Under the pieces are notes generated by a model. That model made no database searches. It was not told the origin of the DNA and saw only the letters and a list, made by a program, of their open reading frames with translations. 64,000 bases of DNA, from positions 876,782 to 940,781 of the forward strand of contig NZ_CP022463.1 in the NCBI RefSeq assembly GCF_002224485.1. Reading direction: 5' to 3'. Source of the DNA: Sinomonas sp. R1AF57 (lineage in GTDB: Bacteria > Actinomycetota > Actinomycetes > Actinomycetales > Micrococcaceae). Positions 57,549-64,000 of this stretch are shown piece by piece (the stretch's first letter is position 1; the number at the start of each line of letters is the position of its first letter). The translations under genes were made by a program, and so were the position numbers.

Positions 57549-58699
57549 GCGCGCGCCTTTCGTCCTGTGCTGGGTTCGGCCGCCGGGGCAGTGATCCCGG
57601 CGAGCGCCGAGCGGAGGCGCCCGGCGACCTGCTCGGGCGTGGTGTCGGTGATGAAGGCGCCCATCGCGGCCTCCGAGCCCGCGAGGAACTTGAGCTTGTC
57701 CGCCGCCCTGCGCGGGGACGTGAGCTGGAGGTGGAACCTGCCCGCGGGCCGCAGGGCGGTGTCGAGCGGCGCCTGGTGCCAGGCGGCGATGTAGGGGGTG
57801 GGGGTGTCGTACAGCGCGTCCACTGCCTGCAGGAGCCGCAGGTAGACCTCGGCGAGCTCGTCCTTCTCCTCGCCCGTGAGGTCCGCGAAGTCCGCGGCGT
57901 GCCGGTGGGGGACGAGGTGGACCTCGAGCGGCCAGCGTGCGGCGAAGGGCACGTAGGCGCTGAAGTGCGTGCCCTCGAGGACCATGCGCTCGCCCGCCGT
58001 GCGCTCGCGGTCCAGAAGCGCCCCGAGGAGCGTCGCACGGCCGCCGGCCTCGTCGTAGAAGCGCCGCGCGCGGGCACCGAGCTGCGCGGCCCTGGGCGTC
58101 ACGTAGGGGTAGGCGTAGATCTGGCCGTGGGGGTGGTGCAGCGTGACGCCGATGTCCGCGCCGCGGTTCTCGAAGGGGAAGACCTGGCGGATGCCGGGGA
58201 GCGCGTTGAGAGCGGTGGTGCGGTGGGCCCATGCCTCGACGACGGTCCGCGCACGCCCGTACGGCAGCCCGCCGAAGGACCCGGTGTGGGAGGAGGTGAA
58301 GGAGACCACCTCGCACCGTCCGGCGGCGGGGGCGCTCTGACCCCACGGCAGGGAGTCCGGGAGCTCCGCGAGCGCGGGTCCCAGGGACGGGAAGCGGTTC
58401 TCGAACACGACGACGTCGTAGTCCTCCGCGGGGATTTCCGAGAGGTTTCCCGGGGTGCTCGGGCACAGCGGGCACGCCTCCGCCGGCGGGAGGTGGGTCC
58501 GGGACTGGCGGTGGGCCGCCACGGCGATCCAGTCGCCCGAGAGCTCGTCGTACCGCACCTCGCCGGGCTCCACGCGCCCGGGAAGGCCCCGTGCATCGGC
58601 CGGCGGCGTGCGGGGCGGCCTGCCGGGGTCGTCGAAGTAGATCAGCTCGCGTCCGTCGGAGAGCCGCGTGCTGGTGGCCGCGGGGGAGTGCGCGCTCAT
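57545..58699 (-). CDS. galT: Galactose-1-phosphate uridylyltransferase
   Basis: A 384-residue HIT-superfamily enzyme exchanging UMP between UDP-glucose and galactose-1-phosphate. The active-site nucleophile is in HHPHGQIYAYPYV. A zinc CxxC (ACPLCPSTPGN) and VFENRFPSL are typical. The ATG at 58699 follows GGAGG by about five bases. The gap to deoR (58700-58743) holds two short GACACCGGGG direct repeats. galE is not in the window. Confidence 0.95.
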   Translation of the reverse strand: MSAHSPAATSTRLSDGRELIYFDDPGRPPRTPPADARGLPGRVEPGEVRYDELSGDWIAVAAHRQSRTHLPPAEACPLCPSTPGNLSEIPAEDYDVVVFENRFPSLGPALAELPDSLPWGQSAPAAGRCEVVSFTSSHTGSFGGLPYGRARTVVEAWAHRTTALNALPGIRQVFPFENRGADIGVTLHHPHGQIYAYPYVTPRAAQLGARARRFYDEAGGRATLLGALLDRERTAGERMVLEGTHFSAYVPFAARWPLEVHLVPHRHAADFADLTGEEKDELAEVYLRLLQAVDALYDTPTPYIAAWHQAPLDTALRPAGRFHLQLTSPRRAADKLKFLAGSEAAMGAFITDTTPEQVAGRLRSALAGITAPAAEPSTGRKARA

Positions 58700-58743
58700 G
58701 GTTCCTCCGAGGGTCGGGACACCGGGGGTCGGGGACACCGGGG

Positions 58744-59520
58744 TCAGGCGATGGGGGCGACGACGAGGTCCGGCACGCTCTGCCTGAGCTCGTCGAGGGC
58801 GGCCTCGGAGAGGCCGTCGTCCGTGATGAGGGTATCGATCGCATCGAGCGGGAGGATCTTTGCGAGGCTCACGAGGCCGTACTTGCTGTGGTCGGCCAGC
58901 ACGACAAGCCTGGCGGCCGCCTCCGCGGCTGCGCGGTTGACCTCCGCCTCGAGCATGTTGGGCGTCGTCAGGCCGGCCCGGGGATGGAGCCCGTGCACCC
59001 CCATGAAGCACGTCTCCACGTGCAGCTCCGCCAGCGTCGCGGTGGCCAGCGGTCCGACGAGCGCTTCCGACGCCGTCCGCTCGCCGCCCGTGAGGATCGT
59101 GCGCACGCCTCCCTGGGAGGGAGTGCCCAGCGCCTCCGCAACCTTGATCGAGTTGGTCGCGACGGTCAGGTCCGGCACCGAGCCGAGAAGGTGGGCGAAG
59201 GCGAAGGTCGTGGTGCCCGCCGTGACGAAGATGGTCGCGCCCGGCCGCACGAGCTCGAGGGCGCGCTGGGAGATCGCGCTCTTCGCGTCGGGCCTCTGCT
59301 CGCTCTTGACGGCGAAGCCCGGGTCGGCGAAGCCGACGTCCGCCGGGCGTGCGGCGCCCCCGTGGACCCGCCGTGCGAGCCCCTGCGCCTCGAGGTGTTC
59401 GATGTCCCGCCTGATCGTCATCTCGGACACTCCCAGGGTGGCGGCGAGTTCGGCGACCCGCACCGCTTCCCGCCGTTCGAGCTCCGCGACGATCCGCGCG
59501 TGCCGCTCTGCTGCGAGCAT
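58744..59520 (-). CDS. DeoR-family transcriptional regulator of the gal cluster
   Basis: A 258-residue sugar-phosphate-sensing repressor. The N-terminal HTH (RHARIVAELERREAVRVAELAATLGVSEMTIRRDIEHLE) is at ~6-45, followed by the DeoRC effector domain with TAGTTTFAFAHLL and TNSIKVAEAL. The ATG at 59520 has GGGGGGCGGG upstream; GTG at 59538 would add six residues. It heads the galT-galK operon and is divergent from galM, so control of galactose use is likely. AACAAAA repeats in its promoter are probable operator half-sites. Confidence 0.9.
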   Translation of the reverse strand: MLAAERHARIVAELERREAVRVAELAATLGVSEMTIRRDIEHLEAQGLARRVHGGAARPADVGFADPGFAVKSEQRPDAKSAISQRALELVRPGATIFVTAGTTTFAFAHLLGSVPDLTVATNSIKVAEALGTPSQGGVRTILTGGERTASEALVGPLATATLAELHVETCFMGVHGLHPRAGLTTPNMLEAEVNRAAAEAAARLVVLADHSKYGLVSLAKILPLDAIDTLITDDGLSEAALDELRQSVPDLVVAPIA

Positions 59521-59541
59521 TCGCCCGCCCCCCTTCACACG

Positions 59542-59562
59542 AACAAAATGTTTCTAACAAAA
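59542..59562. promoter_or_regulatory. Probable DeoR operator between deoR and galM
   Basis: AACAAAA at 59542-59548 and 59556-59562 are direct repeats 14 bp apart in a short AT-rich stretch between the divergent genes. On the other strand they read TTTTGTT, the type of word bound by GlpR/FruR-like DeoR regulators. Confidence 0.5.
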
Positions 59563-59607
59563 GATAACATCTGGAGTGGCCGGAGGGAAGACCGCTAGCG
59601 TGACTCC

Positions 59608-60522
59608 ATGACCTCTCCCAGCATCCCTGCCACCGGGCGCCAGTACGAGCTCCGCTCGGGTGGGGCCGTCGCCCTGGTGACCGAGCTCGCCGCGACGCTG
59701 CGCTCCTACTCGCGCGACGGCGTCGTGCTCACCGAGACGTTCGGCGACGACCAGATCCCGCCCGGCGCGACCGGCATCACCCTCGCGCCCTGGGCCAACC
59801 GGATCGAGGACGGCAGGTGGACGCTCGAGGGCCGGCCGCAGCAGCTGGACCTCACCGAACCGTCTCGCGGCCACGCGAGCCACGGCCTCCTCCGCAACAC
59901 CGGGTACGCGCTCATCGGTCGCTCGGAGTCCTCCGCGGTCCTCGAGGCGAGCGTCTTCCCGCAGCACGGCTACCCGTTCCTCGTGCGCCACCGGGTCGAG
60001 TACACGCTCGACGGCGCCGGCGCCCTGAGCGTGACGCAGAGCCTCACGAACCACTCGCCCGGGCGCGCGCCATGGGTGCTCGGCGCCCACCCCTACCTGC
60101 GCATCGGCGACGTGCCCACCGAGGACCTGGTCCTCACGGTCCCGGCAGCCACCAGACTGGTCGCGGACGAGCGCCTCATCCCGCGCTCGCACGAGCCGGC
60201 CGCAGGGGAGGACGACCTGCGCCGGGGCCGCCGCGTGTCGGAGCTCGCGCTCGATGCGGCCTTCACGGACCTCGAGTTCCAGGACGGGCGTGCGCGCAGC
60301 ACGCTCACGGCGCCCGACGGCCGCTCGGTCTGGCTGTGGCAGGAGGCGGCGTGCCGGTACGTCCACGTCTTCGTGAGCGTGACCTTCCCCGGGCGGACGA
60401 AGGCCGTGGCCCTCGAGCCCATGACCGGGCCCGCCAACGCCTTCAACTCGGGGGAGGGGCTCGGGTGGCTCGACCCGGGAGAGACGGCGTCCATGCGATG
60501 GGGCATCGGCTCGAGCCTCTGA
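59608..60522 (+). CDS. galM: Aldose 1-epimerase (galactose mutarotase) family protein
   Basis: A 304-residue beta-sandwich enzyme interconverting alpha and beta sugar anomers. GITLAPWANRIEDGRW, RGHASHGLLRN and VLGAHPYLRIGD carry the conserved Arg and His residues, and the C-terminal ALEPMTGPANAFN the catalytic Glu. It resembles the actinobacterial aldose-1-epimerase group. TAGCGT (59596-59601) ends six bases before the ATG, so it may be leaderless. It is divergent from deoR-galTK. Confidence 0.92.
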   Translation: MTSPSIPATGRQYELRSGGAVALVTELAATLRSYSRDGVVLTETFGDDQIPPGATGITLAPWANRIEDGRWTLEGRPQQLDLTEPSRGHASHGLLRNTGYALIGRSESSAVLEASVFPQHGYPFLVRHRVEYTLDGAGALSVTQSLTNHSPGRAPWVLGAHPYLRIGDVPTEDLVLTVPAATRLVADERLIPRSHEPAAGEDDLRRGRRVSELALDAAFTDLEFQDGRARSTLTAPDGRSVWLWQEAACRYVHVFVSVTFPGRTKAVALEPMTGPANAFNSGEGLGWLDPGETASMRWGIGSSL

Positions 60523-60579
60523 GCGCCCGGGCGTCTGAGCGCTCGGGCCTCCGAGTGCTCGGGCCGCTGAGCGCTCTGG
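60516..60579. repeat. 16-bp tandem repeat, four units
   Basis: Units at 60516-60531, 60532-60547, 60548-60563 and 60564-60579 share the form CNNCTGAGCGCTCGGG. The first covers the galM stop codon. Each contains the near-palindrome GAGCGCTC, so several alternative hairpins can form. Confidence 0.8.
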
Positions 60580-60591
60580 CAGGATGGGCCC

Positions 60592-61746
60592 ATGGAGCCG
60601 ACCAGCCCGCGCCGCCTGCCCCCACGCCCCGTCACCGACGCCGACCTCCCCTTCGGGCTGCGCATCGCCGCGGCGTGGTCGTGGCGGCTCGCGATCATCC
60701 TCGTCGTCGCGTCCGCCGTCGCCTGGGGGCTCGCCCAGCTGAGCTTCCTCGTCATCCCAGTCCTCGTCGCGGCCCTCCTCGCAGGGCTCCTGGCCCCGGC
60801 CGTGGGCTGGCTCATGAGGGCCGGGATGCCGCGCGGGCTGGCCGTGGCCATCACCGAGATCGGATTCGTGGCCGTCGTCGCCGGCCTCCTGACGCTCGTG
60901 GGCCGGCAGATCTCGGCAGGCTTCGCCCAGCTGTGGGACGAGGCGCTCGCGGGCCTGTCCGAGATCCAGCGCTGGCTCGCCGAGGGCCCTCTGCAGATCA
61001 CCGCAGCCCAGATGGACACGTACATCGCGGACGCCCGCAACATCGTGCAGAACAACCAGGGCAGCCTCGTGAGCGGCGTGCTCTCCGTCGGCTCCTCGGC
61101 GGGGCACATCCTCACGGGAGCCCTCATCGCCCTCTTCGTCCTCGCGTTCTTCCTGCTCGAGGGCGAGCGGATCTGGCGGTTCCTCGTGGGCCTGCTGCCG
61201 CGCGCCGCGCGCCCCGCCACCGACGGCGCCGGACGCGTCGGCTGGACCTCGCTCGTGCACTACGTCCGCATCCAGGTCGTCGTCGCGGCGGTGGACGCCA
61301 TCGGCATCGGCGTGGGCGCCGCGATCCTGGGGGTCCCCTTGGCGCTCCCGCTCGGGATCCTCGTGTTCGTGTTCTCGTTCATCCCCGTGGTCGGCGCGCT
61401 GGTGAGCGGCGTCGTCGCCGTCCTCCTCGCGCTCGTGGCGAACGGCCTGGTCAACGCGGTGATCATGCTCGTCATCGTCCTGGCCGTGCAGCAGCTCGAG
61501 AGCCACATCCTCCAGCCGCTCATCATGGGCCGGGCGGTCTCGCTCCATCCGGTCGCCGTGATCCTCTCCGTGGCGGCCGGTTCGTTCCTGGCCGGCATCC
61601 CGGGCGCCCTCTTCGCGGTGCCCACGCTCGCGGTCGCAAATTCAGCTGTGCGCTACATCGCCTCGCGGGCGTGGGAAACTGGAGACGTGCCTGTTGCAGA
61701 GCCCGACGCCGGTGCGGCGCCGGAGCCGCCCCGGGCCGCCGACTGA
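60592..61746 (+). CDS. AI-2E family transporter (PerM/TqsA-like)
   Basis: A 384-residue membrane protein with about eight helices. The family signature FIPVVGALVSGVVAVLLALVANGL and ESHILQPLIMGRAVSLHPVAVILSV near the C-terminus are clear. Members export small molecules or act as Na+/H+ antiporters; AI-2 export is proved only for TqsA. CAGGAT ends six bases before the ATG at 60592. It lies just after the 16-bp repeats. Confidence 0.9.
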   Translation: MEPTSPRRLPPRPVTDADLPFGLRIAAAWSWRLAIILVVASAVAWGLAQLSFLVIPVLVAALLAGLLAPAVGWLMRAGMPRGLAVAITEIGFVAVVAGLLTLVGRQISAGFAQLWDEALAGLSEIQRWLAEGPLQITAAQMDTYIADARNIVQNNQGSLVSGVLSVGSSAGHILTGALIALFVLAFFLLEGERIWRFLVGLLPRAARPATDGAGRVGWTSLVHYVRIQVVVAAVDAIGIGVGAAILGVPLALPLGILVFVFSFIPVVGALVSGVVAVLLALVANGLVNAVIMLVIVLAVQQLESHILQPLIMGRAVSLHPVAVILSVAAGSFLAGIPGALFAVPTLAVANSAVRYIASRAWETGDVPVAEPDAGAAPEPPRAAD

Positions 61747-61772
61747 CTGCCACTGCTGAGGAGCACACGCGC

Positions 61773-63026
61773 ATGGAAACTCTCTCGACTCTCGCTGTGA
61801 CGCTGGACGACGTCCTGAGCGCGCAGGAGCTGCTCGAGGGGATTATTGCGAAGACTCCCATCGAAACCTCCCGGGCGCTGGGAGCGCAGGTCGGCACCGA
61901 GGTCTACTTCAAGTGCGAGAACCTCCAGCGGGCCGGCTCCTTCAAGGTCCGCGGGGCCTACGTGCGCATGGCGCGCCTGAGCGACGAGGAGCGGGCGCGC
62001 GGCGTCGTCGCGGCCTCGGCCGGCAACCACGCACAGGGCGTCGCCGTCGCCGCGAAGCGCCTCGGGATCCGCGCCCGGATCTACATGCCGCTCGGGGTCG
62101 CCCTCCCCAAGCTGCAGGCCACGCGCTCGCACGGCGCCGAGGTCGTCCTGCACGGGCACAACGTGGACGAGGCGCTCGCCGAGGCCAAGCGCTACGCGGA
62201 CGAGACCGGCGCGGTCTTCGTCCACCCCTTCGACAACCCGGACGTGGTCGCCGGGCAGGGCACGCTGGGCCTCGAGATCCTCGAGCAGGTGCCCGACGTC
62301 GACACGATCATCATGGGCGTCGGCGGCGGGGGCCTCCTCGCTGGGGTCGCCGTCGCAGTGAAGGCCAAGGCCAAGGAGCTCGGGCGGGACATCAAGGTGA
62401 TCGGAGTCCAGGCTGAGAACGCGGCCGCCTACCCGCCGTCCCTCGCCGCCGACGCGCTCGTCCCCCTCCAGAGCACCTCGACCATGGCGGACGGCATCGC
62501 GGTGGGCCTCCCGGGCCAGCTTCCGTTCAGCATCATCCGCGAACTCGTCGACGACTTCGTGACCGTGAGCGAGGAGTCGCTCGCCCGGGCCCTCGTCTTC
62601 CTCCTGGAACGGGCCAAGCTCGTGGTCGAGCCTGCCGGCGCCGTTGGCGTCGCGGCCCTCATGGACGGCAAGCTCGCCGAGCTGGGGATCAACGCGAAGA
62701 AGACTGCCGTGATCCTCTCCGGCGGCAACATCGACCCGATGCTCATGCTCAAGGTCATCCAGCGAGGCCTCGCCGCCGCGGGGCGCTTCTTCACCGTCCG
62801 GATGATGCTCGACGACCGGCCCGGATCGCTCGCGACGATCTCCCGCATCATCGCGGAGAACGACGCCAACGTCACCGGCGTGGACCACACGCGCGTGGGC
62901 GGCTCGATCAGCATGGGCGACGTCGCGATCACCATCGACATGGAGACCCGCGGCCACGAGCACTGCGAGCAGGTGCTCCGCGCCCTGCGGGCAGAGGGCT
63001 TCCAGCCGATCGTCATCCACGTCTGA
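61773..63026 (+). CDS. ilvA: Threonine ammonia-lyase (threonine dehydratase)
   Basis: A 417-residue PLP enzyme deaminating threonine to 2-oxobutanoate. Lys58 in GSFKVRGAY binds PLP; VGGGGLLAG is the phosphate-binding loop and SGGNIDP the C-terminal cofactor contact. A single ACT-like domain (~335-417, TVRMMLDDRPGSLATISRII) follows. This one-ACT form is shorter than the isoleucine-inhibited IlvA of E. coli, and a catabolic or biosynthetic role cannot be separated. GAGGAG lies ten bases before the ATG. Confidence 0.93.
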   Translation: METLSTLAVTLDDVLSAQELLEGIIAKTPIETSRALGAQVGTEVYFKCENLQRAGSFKVRGAYVRMARLSDEERARGVVAASAGNHAQGVAVAAKRLGIRARIYMPLGVALPKLQATRSHGAEVVLHGHNVDEALAEAKRYADETGAVFVHPFDNPDVVAGQGTLGLEILEQVPDVDTIIMGVGGGGLLAGVAVAVKAKAKELGRDIKVIGVQAENAAAYPPSLAADALVPLQSTSTMADGIAVGLPGQLPFSIIRELVDDFVTVSEESLARALVFLLERAKLVVEPAGAVGVAALMDGKLAELGINAKKTAVILSGGNIDPMLMLKVIQRGLAAAGRFFTVRMMLDDRPGSLATISRIIAENDANVTGVDHTRVGGSISMGDVAITIDMETRGHEHCEQVLRALRAEGFQPIVIHV

Positions 63027-63037
63027 GCGGGAAGCGC

Positions 63038-63661
63038 ATGGTCCGGAGGGCGTCAGCGGGACAGGCGGAGCTCGCCAGCCGGGCCCGGGCCGGCATTGCC
63101 ACCATGGCCGGGATCATCGCGGTCCTCTATGCGATCCAAGTGGCCAACATGCTCACGTTCGGCTGGCTCTCGCTGACGTTCGGCATCCGGCCACGGGACG
63201 TGACGAGCCTTCCGGACATCCTCACCTCGCCGCTCGTCCACGACGCGTCGAGCTGGAACCACCTCGCGGCCAACACGCTGCCCCTCGTGGTCTTCGGCTT
63301 CCTCGCGTTCCTCGCAGGCCTGCGGCAGTTCCTCACAGCCGTCGCTCTCTCGTGGCTCGCCTCCGGCGTGGGGGTGTGGCTGTTCGGCGGCAGCCTCTTC
63401 GGCCACTCGGTCACGGTCGGGGCCTCGGGGGTGATCTTCGGGCTGTTCGGCTTCCTGCTCGTGCGCGGATTCTTCAATCGCTCGTGGTGGCAGATCCTGC
63501 TCGCCATCGGGCTCCTTCTCGCCTACGGCAGCGTCCTGCTCGGGGTGCTTCCGACGGTCGGGCGCGGGATCTCCTGGCAGGCCCACCTGTTCGGCCTCGC
63601 GGGCGGGGTCGTCGCGGCCCTGGTCATGCGCCCGCATCGGCCCCGCCGGGCCATCTCCTAG
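63038..63661 (+). CDS. Rhomboid-family intramembrane serine protease
   Basis: A 207-residue six-helix protein. HLAANTLPLVVFG gives the conserved His/Asn, TVGASGVIFGLFGFLLVR the catalytic Ser (GASG) and ISWQAHLFGLAGGVVAAL the catalytic His. It starts 12 bp after ilvA, preceded by GGGAAG, so it may share that transcript. Substrates are unknown. Confidence 0.9.
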   Translation: MVRRASAGQAELASRARAGIATMAGIIAVLYAIQVANMLTFGWLSLTFGIRPRDVTSLPDILTSPLVHDASSWNHLAANTLPLVVFGFLAFLAGLRQFLTAVALSWLASGVGVWLFGGSLFGHSVTVGASGVIFGLFGFLLVRGFFNRSWWQILLAIGLLLAYGSVLLGVLPTVGRGISWQAHLFGLAGGVVAALVMRPHRPRRAIS

Positions 63662-63703
63662 CTGATCGGGCCCTCCCACCAGGACGTGCGGACCAGCAAC
63701 GGC

Positions 63704-63738
63704 GACGGCGCCGCTCCCCGAGCGGGGGCGGCGCCGTC
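63704..63738. terminator. Hairpin between convergent rhomboid and greA
   Basis: Arms 63704-63714 and 63728-63738 pair over 11 bp, and C and G runs extend the stem inward. It lies midway in the 110-bp gap between the two convergent genes. Confidence 0.7.
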
Positions 63739-63771
63739 GTGTGTGCAGTGCTTGCTGGGCTGTGGCGAGGC

Positions 63772-64000
63772 TCAGCCGTTGTACGGCGTGGCCGAGATGA
63801 TCTCGACCGCGATCTCCTTGCCGTTCGGCGCGGTGTAGGAGAGCTTGTCGCCCTGCTTGTGGCCGACGATCGCGGCGCCGAGCGGAGACTTCTCGCTGAA
63901 GACATCGACGTCGCTGCCGCCGTCGGCGATCTCGCGCGAGCCCAGGAGGAACCGCTCCTCCTCGCCCGCGATCTTCGCGACCACGAGCATGCCGGGCTCG
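63772..64000 (-). CDS. greA: Transcription elongation factor GreA, C-terminal part
   Basis: The last ~75 residues of GreA; the N-terminal coiled coil lies beyond the window. SPLGAAIVGHKQGDKLSYTAPNGKEIAVEIISA matches the GreA/GreB C-terminal FKBP-like domain that docks on RNA polymerase and lets backtracked complexes resume. The end at Tyr-Asn-Gly is normal length. Confidence 0.9.
   Translation of the reverse strand, partial: EPGMLVVAKIAGEEERFLLGSREIADGGSDVDVFSEKSPLGAAIVGHKQGDKLSYTAPNGKEIAVEIISATPYNG

Noticed and set aside
59817-61772. Possible giant fusion protein ending in threonine dehydratase (1069 residues)
   Set aside because: The first 650 residues are the wrong frame of galM and the AI-2E gene; a ribosome site and start are present at 61773.

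Overview
The window is 64 kb of chromosomal DNA with very high GC content. Genes are tightly packed, GTG starts are common, and many gene pairs overlap by four bases as GTGA or ATGA. The gene content fits an actinobacterium of the Micrococcaceae (Arthrobacter or Sinomonas type): a mazG-eno-divIC-DUF501-ppx block, sdhCDAB, a ZTP-riboswitch-controlled glyA-folD pair, and a ChvE/GguAB sugar importer beside a ROK regulator. This is inferred from gene families and synteny. There is no 16S gene, and I see no phage, insertion sequence or CRISPR array. Almost everything is core metabolism and transport.

Layout. 1-8.0 kb: a cut-off Gfo/Idh oxidoreductase, a P1B-type ATPase with a TPC motif, and a monosaccharide ABC importer (gguA-gguB-chvE) with its ROK regulator. 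8.0-13.2 kb: gamma-carbonic anhydrase, purU, a flavin monooxygenase, then a ZTP riboswitch driving glyA-folD (one-carbon metabolism). 13.4-18.4 kb: a two-component system, a small SHOCT membrane protein, and an MHS-type transporter divergent from a LysR regulator. 18.5-25.4 kb: a DrrA/NodI-type ABC exporter, a small membrane protein, exonuclease III, trpS, a 2'-5' RNA ligase-like protein and a YihY-family membrane protein. 25.5-29.0 kb: the sdhCDAB operon. 29.2-41.1 kb: mannose-1-phosphate guanylyltransferase, an M20 amidohydrolase, and a nucleoside uptake and salvage block (lipoprotein, ATPase, two permeases, cytidine deaminase, pyrimidine phosphorylase, then DedA and adenosine deaminase). 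41.1-48.8 kb: mazG, eno, divIC, DUF501, ppx, a membrane-anchored subtilisin, NADH dehydrogenase II and an odd tRNA. 48.9-54.5 kb: a branched-chain amino acid (Liv) system whose binding protein faces its transporter genes tail to tail. 54.9-60.5 kb: a Bax-inhibitor family protein, a GroES-like protein, and a galactose cluster (deoR-galT-galK divergent from galM). 60.6-64 kb: an AI-2E family exporter, threonine dehydratase, rhomboid, and the C-terminal end of greA.

The least expected signal is a set of short tandem repeats placed directly after stop codons. A 21-bp unit (core GGGGTGACTTCGGCG) forms inverted arrays at 8.6 and 21.2 kb, and the same unit lies in frame inside mazG at 41.7 kb, where it encodes four GVTSA heptapeptides. 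A 14-bp unit (CTGGGGGTCACATT) builds long hairpins at 13.2 and 15.7 kb. A third, 16-bp unit lies at 60.5 kb. A second pattern is that at least ten genes have a TANNNT -10 hexamer ending exactly 6 or 7 bases before the start codon, which points to leaderless mRNAs. A third is a tRNA with a UAA (Leu) anticodon but a short, class I variable loop.
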